Source of the DNA: Piscicola geometra
Lineage: Eukaryota > Annelida > Clitellata > Hirudinida > Piscicolidae
NCBI GenBank assembly: GCA_943735955.1
Contig: OX030960.1
Coordinates: 2,301,402-2,365,401 of the forward strand
Direction: 5' to 3'
Length of the DNA stretch: 64,000 nucleotides
In this document: one piece after another, positions 11,041-22,000 of the stretch
Numbering within the stretch: position 1 is the stretch's first letter
How the letters are laid out: the number at the start of each line of letters is the position of its first letter
The notes under the pieces: generated by a model
Database searches by the model: none
The model's input: the letters and a program-made list of their open reading frames with translations, nothing else
What the model was told of the DNA's origin: nothing
Translations under genes and position numbers: made by a program

Positions 11041-12170
11041 AGTATATTTATCCGCCTGGGAAGCTTGTAACAGGTTAAAGAGAAGGTAGATTGCGAATTG
11101 AAACGGGAGGAAACAGAGGATATGCGTGGATGTAGAGATGAAGTGACCACAATTGTATTGCACCATACTACATCCTCATTTCATCACCCCATTGCTACCT
11201 TCACCATAGAGTCTAATGTGGATATTCTTTTGCCTCTGGTGGAAGAATATCAAATAGAAGAAATTGTGAAAATCATAACTGATTTTTGTTAAGTGAAAGA
11301 GCTTCTATTTTCATAGCTTTCATATCTTCCCATTCTTTTTTTACCTATTCATTTATTTTCCACTAACCACGCAGCTTTCCTTCTCACCAAGAGAGGCAGC
11401 GTGGAATTGTTGCTATTGGCACAGCAATATGGTCTCTAACAGTTGAAGACAAAGTGTGTCGAGAAGGTATGGGTGGGTTGGATGGTTGTGGGTGAAAGGA
11501 AGATAAATCAAGAAATAAAAACCTACTTGTAAATTTATATTATAAATATAATCTATCACTTTTCAAGCCAAAAAACATATTTAAAAAAATGAATAACCTT
11601 GGAAAAAGATCCTTGCTTTGACAAGCTCGATTATGAGACCGTCAACTCTATTCTTAAACAGAAGGTTGTCGTCTCAGAAAATGTGTTCTCTTTCCATGAA
11701 CCGAAAGTGGCTGTCTCTGAAAATGAGGTCTCTCTCCATAAATGGAATGTGGCTGACTTAGAAAGAAAGGTCATTCTTCTTGAGCAGAAAGCTGCTACCA
11801 AAGGAAAAGTAATAAAAAAAAAGAAAGATGGTGTTTAAAAAATTTAGGATTTATCATTTTCTTTATCATTTTCTTTTTGCCAATCATCACATCCAACCAT
11901 CAAACTACATTGCCTAAGTAATTGAGAGTCTCAAATGTGTCATGGGCTCTATTCTGTCGGACTCTTTCAACGAAAATTAAAATTGCCCACACTCTGTTTG
12001 GAAAGCTTTCTGTTTATTACTTTTTAAAACCTTATTCCTCTTATGAAGCACTTTCTCTTCATTGACCACCCATCCTTAAACTCCCTTCAGCAAATCGGAG
12101 TATGCGTGGAATGTCTGAATAAATATCACAGAAAAGTGCAGAAAGCAACCGATATATTCAACAAGGATCC
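11041..12170. other. Unassigned sequence with one repeat-containing ORF
   Basis: The only notable frame is 11599-11838 (+), 79 codons opening at TTG with no in-frame ATG. It contains two imperfect copies of a motif (KVVVSENVFSFH and KVAVSENEVSLH), then a Lys/Glu-rich helix (DLERKVILLEQKAATKGK) that could form a short coiled coil. I see no splice context or homology, so I do not call it a gene. The remainder is AT-rich. Confidence 0.3.
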
Positions 12171-12177
12171 AGTGTCC

Positions 12178-12556
12178 AGGGGTGGATCCAGATAGGGTTT
12201 AAAGGGGGGGGGGCACGAATTATTCTTGAATACTAGTATGAATGAATGAATCAATCAAACGTTGATAATTTGCTTTGAGATATTAATCGCTATTACTTTT
12301 ACAAATCATTTTATTCATTGAATTTTGTGAATTGTTGAAAAAATATTATTTAATTCAAAATTTACACAAAAGTTTCACTAGGTAAAGGTAATTAATATAT
12401 TAAAAATCAAAAAAAACTTTATGAAATCTTGTTTCTCATTCTTTTCTGAGTAAAACAGGGAAAGAAAATTGAAAATCGATTAATATTTGGAAAAGTTATA
12501 GACGAATATTATATACTGTATAATACAGTGGAATGTTTTTTTGCCCACAGTGTAGT
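12178..12556. mobile_element. DNA-transposon ends: hAT-like terminus and half of a Tc1/mariner-like MITE
   Basis: CAGGGGTGGATCCAG at 12178, followed by a ten-G run, has the look of an hAT terminal repeat. From about 12370 to 12556 the sequence matches one half of the 27041-27515 MITE, ending with the outward terminus (reverse complement ACACTGTGGGCAAAAAAACA). Its partner half is missing. Confidence 0.5.
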
Positions 12557-12779
12557 TAGAAAGTTTATTTTTTCTTCTACTGATACCAGATAGTTGATAG
12601 TTTTAAAAAGATAGAAAAAAAAAAACGAAGTGATAATAAATAAATTAACTTTTAAAAGATTAAGTAAACAATAAAACGAAGGAGATTCTTTAGGATCTAG
12701 CAGCTCACACACAGCCAATTCTAAATTGGGAATTTGTTGCTGTTGTTGTTGTTTAATTTCGTTGTGTTGTTTAGCAGTC

Positions 12780-13515
12780 TGGAGAGGATAGTCTCAACCA
12801 GCTGCGCTGCCCTGCCAGGCTCTTGAGTCAGTTCTCTTGTGTTCTTGCCCAGCCCGTGTACTGCCCTATCTGGTCCCAGGGCTGGGCAGTCTGTCCAGAG
12901 ATGAGTTGTTGTCTCCTAGGCTGTCTTGCAGAGTCTGCACAAGTCTTTTTGGCTTAGACCAATTCTACATTGGTAGGCTATGATCGCCGGGTGGTGCCCA
13001 GTACGGAACCTGCTCAGGTTGGTGCGAGAAGGTTTGGTGAACTCCTCCTCAGCTTTCTTGAGCCTGCCTTTGTATATGCCATTCAGTCTGTCGTTAATGA
13101 AGTGGTGTTCTTGTGGTCTGTGGCTTGTGACTGTTTGGCAGATCCCTGTTCTTGATAGGTCTGTGTTTTTTTGGTTGTGACCTGCTTTCTGTGGCTGCTT
13201 CTGCATCAGCCTCATCGTTCCCGATCAGATTGCAGTGGCTTGGTACCCAGATGAAGAAGACCTTTTTGTTCATGTTGGCACACTGTGCAGTTAGCTCTGA
13301 AATTCGATGGGAAGAGAGAGAGTTGGATGCCATTGGCGAGAGAAGCGGCTTGCAATCGCACACAATCTTTGCCATGCTCCAGTCCTCTCTCTCACTCAAC
13401 CATTTCAGAGCCTCCTTAACCGCAATTCTTTCAGTGTCCATTGAGTTACTCATGTATCCTGTGGGTTTGTTCCAAGTAACTACTTTCTGATCCCCTTGGT
13501 ACACCACCACCACAG
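12780..13515 (-). pseudogene. RNase H LINE: RNase H domain and C-terminal Cys motif
   Basis: Minus-strand frames give the second half of an RNase H domain: GDQKVVTWNKPTGYMS, then SMDTERIAVKEALKWL with the catalytic Glu, IVCDCKPLL with the expected Asp, and WVPSHCNLIGNDEADAEA with the His and final Asp. A frame change then leads to HHFINDRLNGIYKGRL and a CRLC zinc motif near 12930. RNase H next to reverse transcriptase is known in I-, R1- and LOA-type LINEs. The domain is cut by a SINE at 13516 and continues at 13739. Frameshifts make it inactive. Confidence 0.8.
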
Positions 13516-13516
13516 C

Positions 13517-13738
13517 ATTACCGGCGAGCGGGTTGGCTGGCGAGCGGGTTGGCTTAGATGGTAAAGTCGTTGGACCTGCAACTTAAAGGTCGCCAGTTCG
13601 AATCCCTGTTCAACCGTGAGCTATCATATACCTAGTGTATATGATGCGGTGTTTCACGACTTATGTCGTGTGAGTGGCGCTTCAGTTGCGTGCCCGGGCG
13701 CTATACAAAACTGACATTTATTTATTTATTTATTTTTG
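13517..13738 (+). mobile_element. tRNA-derived SINE, copy 1 (complete)
   Basis: A tRNA-like head (TTGGCTTAGATGGTAAAGTCG, then B-box GTTCGAATCCC at about 13596) is followed by a body with the hairpin CATATACCTAGTGTATATG. The tail is an ATTT repeat (TTTATTTATTTATTTATTTT). Two relatives are at 32215-32430 and 34861-35030. The head has a 14-base duplication (GGCGAGCGGGTTGG twice) just before it. The SINE interrupts an RNase H frame, which resumes on its other side. Confidence 0.85.
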
Positions 13739-14130
13739 TCATCCCTTGCACTGAGCCGTCAGTGAAGATGGTAAAGTCAGCTTCCCCTTCTTGGGCGATG
13801 GCATCTTTAGCTGCTCCCAGTTGCATGAGGTCATGGTCGTGCTTGCTGGATTTGGAGTAGCTGATGTTGAAAGGAAAGTTGAACCAGGGCGGCTTGGGCT
13901 CGAATACAGCTTCGTGTTGCTATTGCTGCTGGTGCTGGTAGTTTTGTTGTTGCAGTTGCGATACAAACTTTTGTTGTTGGTAACCCAGTTGGGACTCATC
14001 TTTGGAAGAAAGGGGATGGGGAGACTGTTGGAAGTCAACGAGTTGGGGTTCTGTATGGGGTGGTGGCTTGGGGGAGAAAGGATTCTCTGTACCACCATTG
14101 AAGACTTGATTGCCAGTAATTTCTCTTTTG
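13739..14130 (-). pseudogene. RNase H LINE: start of RNase H domain and Gln/Thr-rich linker
   Basis: The minus strand reads DFTIFTDGSVQGMT at 13795-13740, the first RNase H motif with its catalytic Asp, and then meets the SINE. Upstream is a low-complexity Gln/Ala/Thr linker to about 14110. Together with 12780-13515 it rebuilds the order of one RNase H domain once the SINE is discounted. Confidence 0.7.
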
Positions 14131-14139
14131 TTGAAAAAG

Positions 14140-14815
14140 TTTGTTAAAAGTAATTTTCAAGGTTTTGTGACATTTTAAACTTATTGAAAATATTTTTTTT
14201 CTCACTATTTTGAACATTTAAAACAAGAGAAAATCACTATCATCAACACCATGAAACGAAGCCAAACGCCAAAAAAATGGAAAGCAAATACTCAATCGAA
14301 AATAAAACAGAAATAAAAAACCGACCCAAAAAACTAACAGAAACATCGAAAACCCACCCGAAACTTTCTGCACAAAGTTCGATGGCACGAATCCTCTCTT
14401 GCCTTACATCGATTCTCACCAGTAGAAGCCGTCCTAAAAGAGGCATCAGTGCTAATATGTATCATACTATATTATTATAATTATTTTTCCATTTTTTTAT
14501 CTATTTTTTATATTATCTTTTTTAAATGATTTTCATTCATCCTCATCGAGCGGCTATAAAAGGTCAGGAAGCCTCGTTTACCGAGATACGATGAATTTAC
14601 TTTTCCAAACATTTTTGTCTACTGCCAATGATAAAAAATTGTAGTTACTACTATCAACCATCAAAACCACCATCTCGACCACAACCATCACTTCCACTAT
14701 CTCCACTACCACCACTTCAGCCACAACCCCTATCCCCACCATCACCACTACCTCAAGCACAAGCACCCACCTCATCAAGCTTTCCATAGATGAACAGGTA
14801 ATCACCAACTGCGAA
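14140..14815. other. Unassigned sequence with a CCA/CCACT-rich tract
   Basis: From 14645 to 14790 there is an imperfect tract of ACCACC, ACCATC and CCACTACC words. It makes a Val-rich ORF on the minus strand and has no other features. The rest is AT-rich. It separates two copies of the same RNase H segment. Confidence 0.5.
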
Positions 14816-14817
14816 TG

Positions 14818-15058
14818 AAAGCTCATCATCGTGCAGCTAGCTCTGATATTCGATGGGAGGAGGGAGAGTTGGATGCCATTAATGAAAGAAGCGGCTTGCA
14901 GTCACACACAATAGTTGCCATGCTCCAGTTCTCTCAATCGCTCAACCATTTCAGAGCCTCCTCAACTGCAATTCTTTCAGTGTCCACTGAGTTACTCTTG
15001 CATCCTGTGTAGTTGTTCCAGGTAATGACTTTTTGATCCCCTTGGTACACCACAGAAG
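14818..15058 (-). pseudogene. Second copy of the RNase H LINE segment
   Basis: This block is closely similar to 13288-13508, covering the same middle part of the RNase H domain (start GCAGCTAGCTCTGATATTCG). It directly adjoins the reverse-transcriptase fragment at 15059. The LINE here was therefore rearranged, or two truncated copies lie side by side. Confidence 0.75.
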
Positions 15059-15516
15059 GTATAGATTGCGGATGATGTTGTCCCGTTTCCTTACCTTGTC
15101 CACTATCATGTGTGTGTGATTGTTAAAGTGCAAGAGTCTGTCATACTTGACTCCAAGGAAGGTCGGGTTTGGTTCAAACGGGAGTGGGAGGTTGTTGATG
15201 GAGAGCGATGGTTGCCAATTTTGTTCAAAGACTGCTGTGGAGAATAAGCTGCTTGAACATTTGTTGTAGTTTAGAACGAGGCGGTTTTCAGAACTCCAAT
15301 CCTGAACTTTGTTGATTTCGACTTGGAGTTCTGCCTGGATCTTCAGCTTGTCGTCACCCGTGCGTGCAATTGCTAAATCGTCAGCAAAGGCACACACCAT
15401 CGAATCTTTCCATAAACTTGCCGAAGAGGTCGTTTATGTAGATGATGAAGAGTATGGTCGACAATACTGTTCCTTGAGGTAGTCCAGCCCTGAATACTCT
15501 TGGGTTGCTGATGTCT
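15059..15516 (-). pseudogene. RNase H LINE: reverse-transcriptase palm fragment
   Basis: Minus-strand frames read SNPRVFRAGLPQGTVLS, then FIIYINDLFGKF, then MVCAFADDLAIAR (catalytic FADD, about 15390), then LVLNYNKC, and FLGVKYDRLL. This is the order of the palm of a LINE reverse transcriptase. A frame change separates the LPQGTVLS and FADD parts. The 5' side stops where an hAT terminus begins at 15518. Confidence 0.8.
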
Positions 15517-15517
15517 C

Positions 15518-17300
15518 CAGGGGCGGCGATCTGCGGGAAATTTTGTAGGAATCCTCTTTAGGGATCCTGGGGTCAGGACCGCCCCCCCCACTTTTTCCAA
15601 TTTTTTATTTTAAAATTTACATTTTGATATGAGCATAATCATCAACCATGGCATTAAAGTTAATGTTAATACAGTAATACATTATGAGTATGTGAAGTTA
15701 TAGTGATAGCTGTCTAAAACAAAAATATTCTTTCTTTACTCCTTCACTTACTTTTTTTACACTTTCTATGGCGTAGGCTGGAAACCTGAGGAGGTCCTGG
15801 GGTCCATCTTTACAAGGACCATCAAACTCTTTAAAAAAAAAGACATTTCTCAACTCTACTTTTGATACGAGCCTAATCGACAACCATGGGATAAAAAAAC
15901 GCTAATACAGTAATTTATTGTGAGTATGTATGGCAGGAATGCTAGGGGGGTCCTAGTGTCCATCTTAACATGGACCCCCTCAGTTTTTCAAATACAATAA
16001 TTTTTCAACTTCTATCTTAGTACAAGCATAATCGTCAACTATAGCATGAAACTGAATTTTATTCAGTAATCTATTTTGGGTATGCATAGTAACAGTGATA
16101 GCTGCCTGAAGCAAAACTATTATTTGCTTACTCAAATTCTCTTCCACCTACTCTTTTTTCATATTTATGGATTTAAATTAATGAATTATATAAATAAAAA
16201 AAGAAATTACTGATTTTTAAATTTTTGCAAGCAGACATTCAGGATGCTTTTCAGAAAATATCGGTTAACTTTTTGCAAGTATACAGATTAACATTTTTGT
16301 TTGAAAAATCATTCATATTGTGTTACTTATTTTGCATGGGTGATGTTCATAGAGGGGTTTTAAAGTCCACCCTAATAACGACCCTTTCAATTTTTTAGAT
16401 GAACCAAAGTTAATGAGTTTCCAAAAACTTTGAACATTAACTAAAGTGTTGGTTAAATCAAACTAGAAGTTTCATATCACATTACTGCAAAAATGAAATG
16501 CTGATGCTTTTAGCTCATTCTATTGTTAGAAACATAGTGTGCATTGTTAATGCCGAATCATGGTGTTGTGGTTGAAAGTCAAGAAGCAGTTTAGTGATGC
16601 TTTAGTGTCTCTTATAATTGACTTTCCTGATGAGCCACTTAATAAAAAGTATCTTATAAAACTTCTGTGTCTTACAAGATGGCTGACCAGAGTATCTGCA
16701 GTGTCTTCTGTGCTTGAACATTATGAAGTGGTACTTGTTAGCTTGGAATCATTTGCTTCCATTGGTACCTCGGATGAAACAGCTGTAAAGGCTCGAGGCT
16801 TTCTTTCAACAGAGCACAACTGCACTGGCCCTCAATGTAGTTGTTTTGGTGTTTTCACTTCTGGAGCAGTTAAAAAAGTCATTGCATTCAGCAAGTGCCA
16901 TGGTCAGTGGAATGATTGCAGCGACTGATTCAGTTGTGCAAGAACTGCGTCGCCTACGATCAGATGGTTTTGGCATATGATCTCGAGCCGATTGCTGTAC
17001 CTCGGGTGTAAAAGCCGGCACAAAAGTATTGTGGGCTGGGCCCAATTTATGTAGCAACAACACCATAGGAACATTATCGAGCAGAATATTACGCTGTCAT
17101 AGACATTGCAATCATGCAACTCACAAAAATATTCAATCGAGATTCTCCTGGTTTGCGTTCATACTTGCAGTTGGAGACAATGTTGCTAACTGGTGAAGTG
17201 AACCATGATATTTGCAAGCAGTATCGTGAGTTAAGGCATTTAGTCTTTGTCCACAGTTAGCTATGTTTAAAGACCAGAATGAATACAGAACTTTAGCTTG
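15518..17300 (+). mobile_element. hAT-type transposon, partial, with broken transposase and internal repeats
   Basis: CAGGGGCGGCGATCTGCGG at 15518 is shared with 26157 and, decayed, with 7700. From 15560 to 16140 three imperfect units of about 160-240 bases follow, each with a G-rich GGTCC word and CATAATC-TCAAC-type words. Transposase sequence starts at about 16554 (+) in mid-protein: LVSLIIDFPDEPLNKKYLIK, then CLTRWLTRVSAVSSVLEHYE, then VVLVSLESFASIGTSDETA. It goes on in shifted frames to about 17290. This equals the central part of the hAT protein at 28168-28815. Stops and frameshifts make it inactive. The right end is unclear. Confidence 0.7.
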
Positions 17301-17319
17301 AAAACGCTGAAACTAAAGC

Positions 17320-18240
17320 CTACATTTTCAATTTGGTTTTTTGGGTGGGGGGGGGGGGGGGTTTCATCAAAAGTACCAACTTCCAATATTAAATAGTCAT
17401 GAAATAACCTCGTGAGGCATATTACAAGTGGACGTAACGAATTTCGAATTTTTCGACATTGATAAAGAGGCCTAAGTCTATGAAGTACCCAAACAGTGAG
17501 CAGGCTTCTGAAATCGATGACACTCTTGTTCACAACCTTGGAATGAAAGGGCAGTGTGGTAAGGTGAATCATAGACTAAAGAAACTAGTAAATTGAATGC
17601 AGTCAGTAGATCCATTATCCTATAAAAAAACCCAGCAGCCTAGAGATGGACAGATCCCGTCTTTCGGAGGCTTCAACCAAAATTTTTTGTTTTTTTAAAA
17701 ATCAGCCCACTGGATATCATTCATTGCTCAAGATGGAGAAAAAACTCATCGAATCCGTTTCAGGGTTTGGCTGAGCTCGAGAGCCACCAGCTGAAGACAC
17801 ATGTCAAGTGCATGTCTAACTAAACTAGAAGTTTTTCTATAAACTTTTATTTCCAGCCTAAAACTTTGTAAAACCTGATATATCCGTTTAAACCAATTAA
17901 AAAACTTTATTCATGCCACTGCTGAAGCCCAGTGTAGCGTTGGCGGCACAAATATAATATTTATAATATTAAATTATGTAATGTATTATATTGAGTAACC
18001 TTATTATTGTAAAATTTGAGTAAATTAAATTATCTAGTGATTTCTTTTCACTTGAAAACGCTGAGGCTTAAGCCTTAATCTTCGATTTAGTTTTTTGGGT
18101 GTGGGGGGGGGGGGGGGATTTCATCAAAAGTACCAACTTCCAATATTAAATATTCATGAAATAGTCTAGTGAACCATATTCCAAGTGGACGTAACGAATT
18201 TCCAATTTTTTGATTTTTTGCCTCCCTAATATAAAACGGA
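17320..18240. repeat. Dispersed repeat family Y: two tandem blocks
   Basis: A block of about 150 bases (CTTGAAAACGCTGA, a G run of about 14, CATCAAAAGTACCAACTTCC) appears at 17295-17450 and again at 18048-18210. Between them is a stretch at 17690-18050 that is found inverted at 25610-25960. The pair of blocks therefore recurs, inverted, downstream of the ACE gene. Confidence 0.75.
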
Positions 18241-18394
18241 TGCATAAATATGAAATAAAAAATGTGTTTATTTTGAAAGCGCATAACTGTATATAAGCTC
18301 ATTCCATCTTTGGAACTAGTCCACCTTGAGCAACCTTCCTCTATTAGGTAGTAGTTGAAATAAATCACTAATAACTATGAAAAAGAAACGAAAT

Positions 18395-18640
18395 ATCCCA
18401 TCTATTTCTGCAGCAGAACTTATTTACACAGGCGTACAGTTATAACATGACAGCGGTAAACAATCAAAGTTTCACAAGTAAAACAATAAGGCGATTTCAG
18501 AGTTTCAATACTTATATTTAACGAAGGCAAAATAGGAGAGCCAGTAAGTGAAAAACTAAGACATTTAGACATTAAAATTAATGACATTCGTCATCTTGTC
18601 CGGCTCGTCATCATGCCCCGGTCTCCCTTACTTTTTATTG
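18395..18640. mobile_element. MITE fragment with GGGGCAAGATGA-type terminus
   Basis: The sequence starting CCATCTATTTCTGCAGCAGA matches 21884-22090 in intron 6 of the ACE gene. It ends with GTCATCATGCCCCGGTCTC (about 18610-18630), the inverted form of the terminus GAGACCGGGGCAAGATGA at 21368. It is a partial copy of the same non-autonomous element. Confidence 0.65.
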
Positions 18641-19071
18641 TTTCGCAATAATAATAATAAATTCAACTATTTGAATTCTACTTCTTTATGTCTTTAGGTT
18701 TTACTTTCATTTTTTGTATAAATTTCGTCGAAAAGTTATTTTTCGTTTTTAAGTTGTATTATATTTAAAAGTTGAATAATTTTTTTATACTAAAAATATA
18801 TTCAAAAACAACTCTTGTTTTCTTTTTTTTAAAAGATAAAATAAAGTTTCAAAAGTTTAATTTTTATAACAAAATCAAAATGTAAATGTTTATTTAAATC
18901 GATTAAGTTATCGAACTTAAATTTTGTATAACCTTAACAAACAGACAACAGGCAACTATTTTTCTCAAGATATTTGTTCAATCTGTTATTTGCTTCTTAT
19001 CGAATAGTAAGGATTTTAATTCATGAAAAGTTTATAAATTCCCAAAGAAGCTTTGTAGCTTTCGTGGCAAG

Positions 19072-22000
19072 ATGTGCAGCATACTCCTTATCTTCCTTGT
19101 CTTCTTGGTGCATTGTGAAAGCCAACCAAGTGAGTTTTAAGAAATATTTTAACTTTTTATTGAAACATAAATCTATAGTTGTTTGTATTTGGCAGGTTAT
19201 TTATGTATATTTCAGTTGACTTTCAGTGTTAGGGCTAGGGTTAGATTTATAGTTAGAGTTTTTCATCCACTCTCGTTATTATTACTTCTGCGGCTTCATT
19301 TTAAACAAAAATGTTTTCAATTAATAAATCAAATTGTTTGATTGTAACTTCATCACGCTATAGTTAATGTCAATTTATGTAGCATTCGTTTTTCCCACCA
19401 CTCTAGTTGATAAATTATGTTATAAATTTCATATTTCTTCAGTTTTTTATTTCGTTTATTTCTTTAAAACTTAATAATTATAATAGGGTTATATATGAAA
19501 ATCTAATAGTAGTTAAATTATCTGCTAAGGCTAATACAATTTTTACAATGTATTTTAAAACTGTCATAAATAGAGTTAAATGGATATGCCTCACGTAATA
19601 TAATTTATAGTTTGAAAATACTTCAATATATTTTAGTTTATTTCAAGCATGAAAAAAAAACCAAAGTTTTTTTTATACTTCATTTCAGAAATTGAAATAA
19701 CAGACATTTGTCAAAACATAGTAAAATGGGACGTGAAAAACGACGCAAAAATGGCTGAAGTAACATATGAATATTACGATATATTATTTGAGGATTTAAT
19801 TTACCCGAATGTAAACCTTGAACAGGCAAGCGTTTACGATTTGTAATATTTGATACAAAAGTTAAAATTATTTTTTCATACTTTAAATTAATGAATGTTT
19901 ACTGTATAATTATATAAAATACATTATATCATAAATACATTCATTGTTTAACACAATAAGAAAAAAGAAATGTATGAAAACTATGTAAAGAAATCCCAAA
20001 GTGAAGCCGATTCCTTCCTCCTTCATAAAAAGGAGATAGAAAAATGTAATAATGAAACCCTATTGAAAGTTCTTGACCATTACAAGACGAAATCTGATAA
20101 ATCTTTGTCTGATGAAGAAAGCAAGTAAGAAAGTTCTAGAGAGTAAATTATATTTTCGTGAAAATTTCACAATGACTTCTATTCAAATAATTATAATAAC
20201 TTTATTGTGATACAAATAGGTTGAATAGAATCTGATGATCTTCAAAATGTTTTACTGATTTAAATATATATAAATAAATAAACTTTAAACAGGTTACTTG
20301 AAAGCGAAATGAAGAAAGTGAGGACATTCTTCGAAAATAAAGTTGAGATTGACGGGACTCCATACTCAAGCACTGAGCGGATCGAATACATGAAACAAAG
20401 GGATTACAAAAAGTTGTGGAGTGGCTGGCAGCAGTACCACGACAATGCATCTGCTGAGCTAAAAGAACCTTTTAGGATAATTGTAAACATGACTAAGATT
20501 CAAGCTCAAAACAAAGGTTAGATCATGCGACGATTTTTCAATTTTGTTTCATAAAATGTTTACATTCTATTCAATCTTAACGCATTTTTTTGTTTTAGAA
20601 TTTTAAACTACTAACGAATGCGAACTTTTTGATTTCAAGGTTATGATAACTTGGCGGATGAGTGGCTGATGAGCGAGTTTGGCGACAAGCGAATGGAGGG
20701 CAACATGGACGATCTGCTCAGAGACATGTTTCCCTTGTTCACCAGAGTGCACGCCTATGTCAGACATAAAGTGTTCAACTTCTACAAGGAACAAGTTGCT
20801 AGTGAAAGCGAAGAAATCATTAAAGTTTTCAGTGATCCAAGAAATCCCATTCCAGTTCACATACTAGGTACTCACTTTTCAAATATCTAAAATCAAAGAA
20901 AAAACATTTGAATATTTTTATTTTTAAGATTAAACATTAGTTTGATTTGATAAATACATTAAAAACATTTCAAACTAAGGGGATATGTGGGCACAGATGT
21001 GGATTCGTGTTCAAGATCTTGTGACACCGTTCCCAGAAGTTGAATCTATAAACATTGGTGACATCTTGATAAAGAAAAACTTTAACTCAACTAAGCTGAT
21101 GAGACTAGCGGAAACATTTTTTACTTCAATGGGTCTGGAGAAAATGACTGACACGTTTTGGGAAAAATCCCGGTTTGATCAAGAAGGAAATATGGACTGT
21201 GTTGCTTCGGCATGGGACTTGGTGAAGAAAGGTGACTACAGGTGAAAATTTATAGCCATAGTTTCAAATAAAATGTATGAAATCTGAAAACAATATTAAT
21301 GTGTATGTCATTTGAAGTTATTTGAACTTCTTTAAAACTTGCTTTTTGATTGATAAAAAATATAAGAGAGACCGGGGCAAGATGACCTGGTTAACGATTC
21401 ATGTTGTTTTGTTATTTTATTTTTAAAGATAAAAACTTTTTATTTCATGAACTGTTAGAGCATTCATTTGTTGTAACAAATATATCAAAATTTACTTAAA
21501 AAAAAAATATAACTAAGAAATAATTTTATTTTTCGACAACCTTACTAAATTTTCATCTTGCCCCAGTACCGGATGAAATCTAAACATCCGTAATTATCTA
21601 TAATTTACAGCATATATTCTTTGTGGTAATTTTTTGATTTATAATAATTAACTAATAATTAAGCCAGCACAAAAACTCCCGTATCACAATCATATTTATT
21701 TTTGAAAATTCTGAAAAACGAGTTAAGATGACAAGCATGCCATCTTCCCCCGAACGGCTTAGTTACAAATTTTCGTTTTATTACCATGTATGAAGTCAAC
21801 TAATTGACAACTATTTATGTTAATAGATAGTATTATATATAAAGTAATTATAAATATTTTTTAAAAAAGAAATATTTTACCTATTTCTGCAGCAGAGCTT
21901 ATTTAAAAGTGCATAAAAGGTATAATGCGACCACGGAAAACAATCAAAGCTTCACAACTACAAAAAATAAAGATTTGAGCGTTTGCATACTATTATTTAA

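Noticed and set aside
13590..13610. Functional tRNA gene at the B-box
   Set aside because: The head lacks a foldable acceptor stem and anticodon arm and is followed by a SINE body and an ATTT tail. The same body occurs at two other places.
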